NCBI GenBank assembly: GCA_002311745.1
Contig: DBZL01000007.1
Coordinates: forward strand, 46,679-72,431
Direction of reading: 5' to 3'
DNA: 25,753 bases
Origin: Phycisphaerales bacterium UBA1161
GTDB taxonomy: Bacteria > Planctomycetota > Phycisphaerae > Tepidisphaerales > Tepidisphaeraceae
Shown: positions 15,715-21,664 of the stretch, piece after piece
Layout: each line of letters starts with the position of its first letter
Position numbering within the stretch: the first letter of the stretch is position 1
The notes under the pieces: model-generated
Database searches by the model: none
The model's input: the letters and a program-made list of their open reading frames with translations, nothing else
What the model was told of the DNA's origin: nothing
Position numbers and translations under genes: made by a program

Positions 15715-15881
15715 GGCGGTTTGCAGGTCAGCGTACCAATACGACCTTGATAGCCGCGGGCGGCAGCCCGCGGACGTACCGTGGTAAGTCGCTGGTTCGA
15801 CGGTTGTCCGCGGGCTGCCGCCCGTGGCTATCAAGGGGCGGTGTCGCGCGATAGGTGCCATACATTAACCTGCAAGCCGCC
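15715..15881. mobile_element. MITE-like element with terminal inverted repeats and central 30-bp palindrome
   Basis: Terminal inverted repeats GGCGGTTTGCAGGT (15715-15728) and ACCTGCAAGCCGCC (15868-15881) match at 13 of 14 positions. They are flanked by direct repeats GCTAG (15710-15714 and 15882-15886); read more loosely, CGCTAGGGC occurs at 15709-15717 and 15881-15889. Inside, a 30-nt arm (15745-15774) pairs with 15807-15836 at 29 of 30 positions with a GU-compatible exception, around CGGGCGGCAGCCCG. It has no coding capacity. The right duplication contains the stop codon of the GH10 gene, suggesting insertion at the 3' end of that gene. Confidence 0.7.
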
Positions 15882-15882
15882 G

Positions 15883-17010
15883 CTAGGGCCGCGTGGCGGG
15901 GTTGGCCAGGACGTCGATCACGGCGTAAAACGCGGGCTTGGGTTGGCTTTGGCGATCAAATAGCAGGGGATAATCGATGCGCCGCTGATGATGATAATCG
16001 TTCAGCCAGGAACGGCCGTCGCTCAGGCCCCAGAACGTCACGCGCGTGATGGCGTCGCGGTGTTTGTGAAAGAGGGCAAAGAGCTTGGCGTACTGCTCGG
16101 CCTGACGCTGGAAAATCTCCGGCAGCGGACGGGTCGCCGCCGTCGCGAGGGAATTGTCGGCGCCGGTCGGATTGACCTCCGCGCCGCTGTGGCGCGGCAG
16201 CACGTCAAGGTCCAGCTCGGAAATGTTGACTTTCACGCCCAGGGCGTGGAACTGGTCGATCGCCTGGTCGATGTCGGCAAACGGCACGCGGTCCAGAATC
16301 CAGTGTCCCTGGATGCCCACGGCGGCCAGGGGAATGCCCGCCGCTTGCAACCGCTTGATCAGGCGGATCGCCTTTTGGCGCTTGGGCGGGCTTTCGATGC
16401 CGTAGTCGTTGTATTGCAGCTCGGCGGCGGGATCGGCCTCGTGGGCGAAGCGATACGCCTGGATGAGGTAATCCTCGCCGAGGCTGTCCAGCCACGGCGT
16501 TTTGCGAAGGTCCCGGCCTGGTTCGTTGGCGATGGCCTCATTGACCACGTCCCAGCCGCGGATTTTGCCCTTGTAGCGGCCGACGAGCGTCTGGATGTGA
16601 TTTTTCAGCCGCGCCAGGATTTTTTCGCGCGAGGCGGGCTTGGCGTCGTCTTGGAAAAACCAGTCGGGCGTTTCGTGATGCCAGAGGAGGGTGTGGCCGA
16701 AGATCTGCATGTGGTTTTCCTGGGCGAAGTTCACCAGGGCATCTGCCTGCGCGAAGTTCCACGTGTCTTGGCCGGGATGAATCAAGCCCGGCTTCATGCA
16801 GTTTTCCGGCGTGACGGCGTTGAATTGCCCGCGGATGACGGCCAGCTCCGCCGGGCCGTAATCCGTCGGCAACGTGCCGCCGAGAGCCACGCCGATCAGA
16901 AAATCATTTTGGTAGGTTCGCTTGAGCGACGGCGTCTGGGCGCACCCGCAGAGGGCGGGGGCGAAACAAATCATCATCGCCATCGGTAGGAGCGGGCGGC
17001 GCAGGTGCAT
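15883..17010 (-). CDS. Lipoprotein endo-1,4-beta-xylanase, GH10
   Basis: A 375-residue GH10 TIM-barrel enzyme that cleaves internal beta-1,4-xylan bonds with retention. WDVVNEAI carries the acid/base E158, and VNISELDLDV carries the nucleophile E265. FNAVTPENCMKPG, FGHTLLWHHETPDWF and VTFWGLSDGRSWL are conserved substrate-cleft segments. The N-terminus is a lipoprotein signal: basic MHLRRP, a hydrophobic core, then L20-C21-G22-C23 with C23 as the lipidated residue, so it is probably membrane-anchored and LspA-processed. Length is normal for a single-domain GH10. ATG 17010 has no ribosome site. The gene lies 67 bp after the REC-HDOD gene on the same strand. Its stop codon falls in the direct repeat flanking the MITE-like element. 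Confidence 0.95.
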   Translation of the reverse strand: MHLRRPLLPMAMMICFAPALCGCAQTPSLKRTYQNDFLIGVALGGTLPTDYGPAELAVIRGQFNAVTPENCMKPGLIHPGQDTWNFAQADALVNFAQENHMQIFGHTLLWHHETPDWFFQDDAKPASREKILARLKNHIQTLVGRYKGKIRGWDVVNEAIANEPGRDLRKTPWLDSLGEDYLIQAYRFAHEADPAAELQYNDYGIESPPKRQKAIRLIKRLQAAGIPLAAVGIQGHWILDRVPFADIDQAIDQFHALGVKVNISELDLDVLPRHSGAEVNPTGADNSLATAATRPLPEIFQRQAEQYAKLFALFHKHRDAITRVTFWGLSDGRSWLNDYHHQRRIDYPLLFDRQSQPKPAFYAVIDVLANPATRP

Positions 17011-17076
17011 GCGATGCCATCTTAAATGAGCGATCGTGATTCCGCGACGCGGCAGGAACCAAGCACGCGGGCGCTC

Positions 17077-18873
17077 TCATTTCTCAGGAGTCTTGAGTTG
17101 GGCGACGAACTTGGCCAGGCGGGCCAGGGTCAGGGGGAAATGCGCCGTCTCCTGGTCCGGCGGTTTTCCGTCGCCGGGGATCAGGCAAAGGATGGGCAGG
17201 GTGCGTCCGCTCTGACGGCGTACGCGATTGGCCTCGGCCAAAGACGCGCCGGGGGTGTCGGCTGCGGGGGCGGCCACGATCAGGGCCGCCAGATCGGTGA
17301 TTTCCTCGGTCCGCGGCATTTGCTCGTGCGTTTCGAGCCGGCACATCAGGTTCAGCGCCGCCTCCAGGGGATCCAGGGGAACGAAAGCGGCGTGGCGAAC
17401 GTACCAGATGCGCGCGGTGCGCTGAGGCACCAGCGGCTCGAGCAGTTTTTTCTCCTGATCCTCGGGCAATTTGGTCAAGGCGGCGGTGGCCGTGATGACC
17501 TCGGAGCGGACTTCGGCGCCCTTGATGGCGTCGCCGGGGATCAGCGTGGTGCTGCAATCCACCTGCGCCACGGGAGAGACGGCGCAGTGAAGCGACGGGG
17601 CCAGTTGCAGGGCGCCGGCAAAAGCGTGAGCGATGGACAGGGCCCGCGCCAGCGTGCTGCCGACGGCCGCGCCGGCGGGAGACTGCTCGCCGATGGCAAA
17701 TTGCTGGATGGGGGAGAAAATCGCCTGCGGAAGCTTCAACCGTTCCATCATCTCGCCGAGCAACTCGGCGTGGCTGATGCCGAACAACTGGTGGAACAGC
17801 CAGGTCGCCGGGCAGTCCTTCTGGGCGGCAAAGTCCAACGCGGCGGCAAATTCCTTGGCGAAGCGCTGACGCAGAATGATCTCGAGCAGATTGTGGGCCA
17901 GGCCGATGAGATGGGGCAACCCAGCGGCGACGGCGTCGTTCTTGGGCACGATGCGCGTCATGACCGCCGCGGTGGCCAAGGCGTGCTGCCAGCAGCGCAG
18001 CAGGTCCAGAGCGCCCGGTGGGTCGCCGGCAACGGATTCGATGGGCTTGAGGCTCTGAGCGATGGTGCGCAGGCCGTCGTTGCCGATGATTTTCAGGGCG
18101 TCGTCGAGGCAGCGTAGGCGCGGGCGGGGGTTGACGTTGGGGGCTGTATTGGCCGCGTGGAGCACGCGCAGGGCCACGATGGGGTCCTGCTTGAGGGTGG
18201 CGATCAGGTCCTGGGTGGCGTGCGGCGCGGCGGTCTTGGCGGTGAGGTCGGCGATGACGCCGGGAAAGGTTTTCAAGGCCGCCAGGTCGGCCACGGCGTC
18301 CAGGACGGCGTCGCAGGGGATCAGACTGGGGGCGGCGTTTTTGGCCGGCGAAGCAGAAGGCGCCGCAGCGGAGGCAGGCTGCGGCTGGGCGGCGGGCTGG
18401 GCGGCGTCAGGGGCAGCGGAGGAGCGTCCGCGCCGCTGATGTTTGCCCGCCCTTTTCCAGGACGTTGGGCCGGCCAGCGTGGTTTGAACCCGCCGCAGCA
18501 GTTCGGAGGCGGAAAAATGCGCCTTGAGCATGTATCCGTCGACGCCCAGGGCGCGTGCCTGGAACACGACGTCTTTTTCCGCGGCATCGCAGAGCATGAG
18601 CACGCGGATATGGTGCCAGTGCTCGCTGTGGCGCAGCAGGTCCAGGAATTCCACGCCGGTGACGTGCGGCATCTTCTGATCGAGAATGATCATCTGGACG
18701 TCGTGCTGGGCGAGAAACTCCAGGGCCGCCGGGCCGTCGGGGGCGACAAAAACCTCGTATCCGTTGGAGCGAAGCGCGGCAGCCACCATTTCCCGGCAGA
18801 CGGGCACGTCGTCCACGACCAGGATTTTGGCGTGGGCGGCGACGCAGGGCTTGGAGGCGACAGCGGCGGTCAT
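17077..18873 (-). CDS. Response regulator with HDOD domain and receiver-like C-terminus
   Basis: 598 residues. The N-terminal receiver (about 15-135) has acidic D21/D22, phosphoacceptor D65 in MIILDQKMP and K117 in GYMLKAHF; the switch Thr/Ser position appears to be C95 (VLMLCDA). A Pro/Ala/Gln-rich linker (about 136-185) leads to an HDOD domain (about 190-400) with LKTFPGVIADL, IATLKQDPIVALRVLHAAN, DALKIIGNDGLRTIAQ and HLIGLAHNLLEIIL. HDOD proteins are HD-like signalling outputs, usually without hydrolase activity. The last ~120 residues look receiver-like without the acidic pocket. The start at 18873 overlaps the CheY stop by 4 bp (ATGA); the frame is open further upstream but that lies inside cheY. 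It probably receives phosphate from the Hpt/CheA proteins next door. Confidence 0.88.
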   Translation of the reverse strand: MTAAVASKPCVAAHAKILVVDDVPVCREMVAAALRSNGYEVFVAPDGPAALEFLAQHDVQMIILDQKMPHVTGVEFLDLLRHSEHWHHIRVLMLCDAAEKDVVFQARALGVDGYMLKAHFSASELLRRVQTTLAGPTSWKRAGKHQRRGRSSAAPDAAQPAAQPQPASAAAPSASPAKNAAPSLIPCDAVLDAVADLAALKTFPGVIADLTAKTAAPHATQDLIATLKQDPIVALRVLHAANTAPNVNPRPRLRCLDDALKIIGNDGLRTIAQSLKPIESVAGDPPGALDLLRCWQHALATAAVMTRIVPKNDAVAAGLPHLIGLAHNLLEIILRQRFAKEFAAALDFAAQKDCPATWLFHQLFGISHAELLGEMMERLKLPQAIFSPIQQFAIGEQSPAGAAVGSTLARALSIAHAFAGALQLAPSLHCAVSPVAQVDCSTTLIPGDAIKGAEVRSEVITATAALTKLPEDQEKKLLEPLVPQRTARIWYVRHAAFVPLDPLEAALNLMCRLETHEQMPRTEEITDLAALIVAAPAADTPGASLAEANRVRRQSGRTLPILCLIPGDGKPPDQETAHFPLTLARLAKFVAQLKTPEK

Positions 18874-19244
18874 AGGTGCTCCCCAGCGGCGTGCTCCAGA
18901 GGGCCGATGCGTTCGACCAACTGGGCCGGTGAGATGGGCTTGGTGAGAAAAGCGTCGGCGCCGGCGGCAAGGGCTCGCGCGGCATCCTCGCAGCCGTGGG
19001 CGCTGAGAAGAACCACGCGCATGGGCCGGCCAAATTCCTGGCGGCGAATGAGGCGGCAAAGCTCCAGGCCGTCCATCCCCGGCATCTCCCAGTCGCAGAG
19101 CACGAGTTGACAAGGAGCCTGGCGCAGCGCCTCCAGGGCCTGGCGTCCGCCGGCGACGGCGCGAACATGGTGGCCTGCATTACTCAGAGCCGCAGTCAGC
19201 AGACTGCGAGATAGAGCGCTGTCATCGACCAGGAGAATGGTCAT
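18870..19244 (-). CDS. CheY-like single-domain response regulator
   Basis: A 124-residue stand-alone receiver. The acidic pocket D7-D8, phosphoacceptor D51 (VLCDWEMPGMDG), S81 (VVLLSAHG) and K102 (FLTKPIS) are all present, so it should be phosphorylatable. No output domain follows. The ATG at 19244 overlaps the Hpt stop as ATGA, and its own stop overlaps the REC-HDOD start the same way, so three genes are translationally coupled. The order Hpt-CheY-REC/HDOD suggests a phosphorelay in which CheY may be a diffusible signal or phosphate sink. The frame extends upstream to 19409 but that part belongs to the Hpt gene. A motility role is not shown because no flagellar genes are visible. Confidence 0.92.
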   Translation of the reverse strand: MTILLVDDSALSRSLLTAALSNAGHHVRAVAGGRQALEALRQAPCQLVLCDWEMPGMDGLELCRLIRRQEFGRPMRVVLLSAHGCEDAARALAAGADAFLTKPISPAQLVERIGPLEHAAGEHL

Positions 19245-19780
19245 CCGGGGTTTCCTTTGGCGACGGCGGAGTCGGCGTCGGCGCCGGATGCGCCGATGGG
19301 GGGCGGCGATTCGGACTTGGCGCGTTCGACAAATTCGCGCAGGCGGCCGAGGCAGTCCTGCAATTGCCTGACCAATTCGGTGGCGAGTTGGTTGGCCAAT
19401 TTCATCCACCCGGGCCGAGCCGCCAGTTCCAGCCGCTGCGCGGCCGAGCGCAGCCGCTGGGCGGTCAGATATCCGGCGGCGCCTTTGAGGCTGTGGGCTG
19501 CGGCGCGGACGCCGTCAATATCGGCGCCGGCCAGCGCGCGCAGAATGTTGTGCAGATCGGTCCTGGCCTGCTGCTCGAATTGCGCGACCACCGAAATCAG
19601 CAGCGACGCATCCCCCAGACAGTTTTCCAGCAGAACGTCGTAGTTGAGGACATCGTCCTGGGGTTGGGGCTGGGGCTCGGGTGGCGGGGCGGGCGGGCCG
19701 TTATCGCCAGCGGCGTTGTCATGGGGAGATTGGGTCCGCTCGAATAACAATGCGACGGGTCCCGAACACCAGAAGTCCAA
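19241..19780 (-). CDS. Histidine phosphotransfer (Hpt) domain protein
   Basis: A 179-residue protein (if translated from a TTG at 19780) with one Hpt four-helix domain at about 45-150. AAAHSLKGAAGYL places the phosphorylated histidine at H96. The N-terminal ~43 residues are Pro/Gln-rich and probably disordered. The C-terminal tail (SPPPIGASGADADSA) is also low-complexity. The stop overlaps the cheY start by ATGA. Start uncertainty is real: TTG at 19780 has only a weak GGGA upstream, and another TTG lies at 19750; no ATG precedes the domain in frame. It heads the minus-strand signalling operon, back-to-back with the CheA-like gene over a 216-bp shared intergenic region. Confidence 0.85.
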   Translation of the reverse strand: MDFWCSGPVALLFERTQSPHDNAAGDNGPPAPPPEPQPQPQDDVLNYDVLLENCLGDASLLISVVAQFEQQARTDLHNILRALAGADIDGVRAAAHSLKGAAGYLTAQRLRSAAQRLELAARPGWMKLANQLATELVRQLQDCLGRLREFVERAKSESPPPIGASGADADSAVAKGNPG

Positions 19781-19967
19781 TTTTGGTTTCCCGCGTATGC
19801 GCGCGGCCGCTGCTAAATTTTTTCGATCCGAACGGCGGGTCGCTTAAGGAAAAAATGGCGTCGCGTGTCCATAAGTCGCCATTACGCCGCGTGTAGGAAA
19901 TCTGGTAAGGCACCTGATCCGAGGGGTTTGCCTGGACGATATAGCTGACGCGGAAGATTAGCGAAGG

Positions 19968-19987
19968 AAACCGGACCGCCCCGGTTT
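19968..19987 (+). promoter_or_regulatory. Hairpin immediately upstream of the CheA-like start
   Basis: AAACCGG (19968-19974) and CCGGTTT (19981-19987) form a perfect 7-bp stem with a 6-nt loop, 9 nt before the ATG at 19997. GAAGGA directly precedes it and would be partly masked. It could affect translation initiation; no effect is shown. Confidence 0.4.
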
Positions 19988-19996
19988 AGATCCGCC

Positions 19997-21631
19997 ATGC
20001 AAGCCAAGCCCGGACCCAGTGAAGTTATCCAGCGGTCCGATCCCAATGCCGTTTTAGCCGGAGCTGATTTGCCGGGCCTGGCACAGCTTTACGCGGTGCT
20101 TTTGGACATCGTGGCCCAGGCCAAGAACCAGGGTCTGATTCGTGGCAGCGCCCAGCACACCGCCAAGCTGATCGAGGCGATTCTGCTGGGCGATGCGGAA
20201 GATGCGAAGGGAACCCTGGGGCTGGTGCGCGACAAGGTGGCGCAGATGCAGCAGATGCTGGGCGCGACGCCGCTGGCGGGCGAGGTCGGCGACGAAGGGC
20301 TGCTGGGGGCGGTGGGGGCGGGATCGGCCATCGGCGAGCGACCGATCAAGCGCCACGATGTAGCGCTGGCGCTGGAATTCGCCGCCGAGGCCGTGGGGCA
20401 CATGGACTGCGCCGAGGCCAGCCTGTTGGCCCTGGAAAAGGAACCGCACGGCCAGGAACATCTCCACGCCATCTTCCGCGGATTCCATTCGATTAAAGGC
20501 GCTGCGGGATTGTTGGAACTGCGACAAATCGGAGCGCTGGCGCACGCGGCGGAAAACCTGCTGGAGCGTGCGCGGCAGGGAAGGGTCGTCCTGGACGGGG
20601 CGACGGTGGACTTGGTGTTGCAGTCCGTGGATTTGATGCGCCGGATGATCACGGCCGTCAGCGACGCGGCCAAGACGCTGCAAGCGCCGCCGAAACAAGA
20701 AGCGTTGGACGAGATGCTGCGGCGCCTGGCCGTGGCGAGCGGCGTGGAGAGGGTGACACAGGATCCAACCCCGCCCGCCATGGACGCGACCCCCGCGTCC
20801 GCGGTGGGCGCACTTCAAGGGCCATGCGAGCGCGCGGCATCGGCGCATAGTACGGCGGGGACGGTCAAGATTTCCGCCGAGCGGCTCGACGCGCTGATGG
20901 ATGCCGTTGGTCAGTTGACGGTCGTGCAGGGGGCGATCAGCCGGGACTTTTCTTGCGGCGGGGAATGCGAAGATCGGGACATCGCGGGGGACTTGGCGCA
21001 GTTGAGCCGGATCACGCGGTCGCTGCGGGATGTCTGCATGGCGATGCGCACGGTGCCGATTCGCGGGGTGTTTCAGAAGATGGCGCGGCTGGCGCGGGAC
21101 CTGGCCCGCAAGGCGGGAAAGGAGATCGAGTTTGTGCAGATCGGCCCGGAGGTGGAATTGGACCACAACGTGGTGGAACGACTCAGCGATGCGCTGGTTC
21201 ACATGGTGCGCAACGCGATCGATCACGGGATCGAGGGGCCGCAGGAGCGTCAGGAAGCGGGCAAGCCGCGGGCGGGACGCGTGCAACTCAAGGCGGCTCG
21301 CCAGGCGCAGGGCGTTGTGGTCGAGGTGGGTGATGATGGGCGCGGGCTGAACAAGTCGGAAATTCTGGCCAAGGCGGTGGGTTGCGGGATCATCCAGCCG
21401 GGGCAGGCGCTGGCGGACGAGCAGACGTTCAGCCTGATTTTTCATCCGGGATTGAGCACGGCGCCGCGAGTGACGGACGTGAGCGGCCGAGGGGTGGGGA
21501 TGGACGTGGTTCGCAAGAACGTCGAGGCGTTGGGGGGCCGGGTGGAGATCGCCTCGGAGCAGGGGCGCGGCTCGCGGTTCACGATTCATCTGCCGGCGCA
21601 GGGCGGCCCGGGCGTGAACGTGGCTTGGTGA
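19997..21631 (+). CDS. CheA-like histidine kinase lacking the CheW-like (P5) domain
   Basis: 544 residues. An uncharacterised helical N-terminus (about 1-110) precedes a P1 Hpt domain with H164 in FHSIKGAAG. The P3 dimerisation helices start at KISAERLDALMDAVGQL (about 291-350). The P4 ATPase domain has the N box VHMVRNAIDHGIE (about 401-413), G1 DDGRGL (446-451), F box LIFHPGLST and G2 VSGRGVGMDVV (495-505). The protein ends a few residues after SRFTIHLP, where CheA normally continues into P5, the domain that binds CheW and receptors. No P5 remnant appears in other frames before the convergent neighbour 33 bp away. Phosphotransfer to the neighbouring CheY, REC-HDOD and Hpt proteins is likely. 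The ATG has no clear ribosome site, but a hairpin lies just upstream. Confidence 0.92.
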   Translation: MQAKPGPSEVIQRSDPNAVLAGADLPGLAQLYAVLLDIVAQAKNQGLIRGSAQHTAKLIEAILLGDAEDAKGTLGLVRDKVAQMQQMLGATPLAGEVGDEGLLGAVGAGSAIGERPIKRHDVALALEFAAEAVGHMDCAEASLLALEKEPHGQEHLHAIFRGFHSIKGAAGLLELRQIGALAHAAENLLERARQGRVVLDGATVDLVLQSVDLMRRMITAVSDAAKTLQAPPKQEALDEMLRRLAVASGVERVTQDPTPPAMDATPASAVGALQGPCERAASAHSTAGTVKISAERLDALMDAVGQLTVVQGAISRDFSCGGECEDRDIAGDLAQLSRITRSLRDVCMAMRTVPIRGVFQKMARLARDLARKAGKEIEFVQIGPEVELDHNVVERLSDALVHMVRNAIDHGIEGPQERQEAGKPRAGRVQLKAARQAQGVVVEVGDDGRGLNKSEILAKAVGCGIIQPGQALADEQTFSLIFHPGLSTAPRVTDVSGRGVGMDVVRKNVEALGGRVEIASEQGRGSRFTIHLPAQGGPGVNVAW

Positions 21632-21664
21632 GCGGGGTCGCGGCTGACGCTCTGGCGGCACGGA

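Noticed and set aside
19719..19913. Small open frame in the Hpt/CheA intergenic region, reading PYQISYTRRNGDLWTRD.
   Set aside because: The frame extends upstream without an ATG, only a GTG is available, there is no ribosome site, and its end overlaps the Hpt gene in another frame. It is kept as a curiosity, not a gene.
20054..21661. A 535-codon minus-strand open frame opposite the CheA-like gene.
   Set aside because: It is His/Arg/Gln-rich without recognisable domains, while the plus-strand frame carries all CheA motifs.
21600..21664. A frameshifted P5 (CheW-like) domain after the CheA-like frame.
   Set aside because: All three plus frames were read past 21600 and none resembles CheW; only 33 bp separate the stop from the convergent gene.
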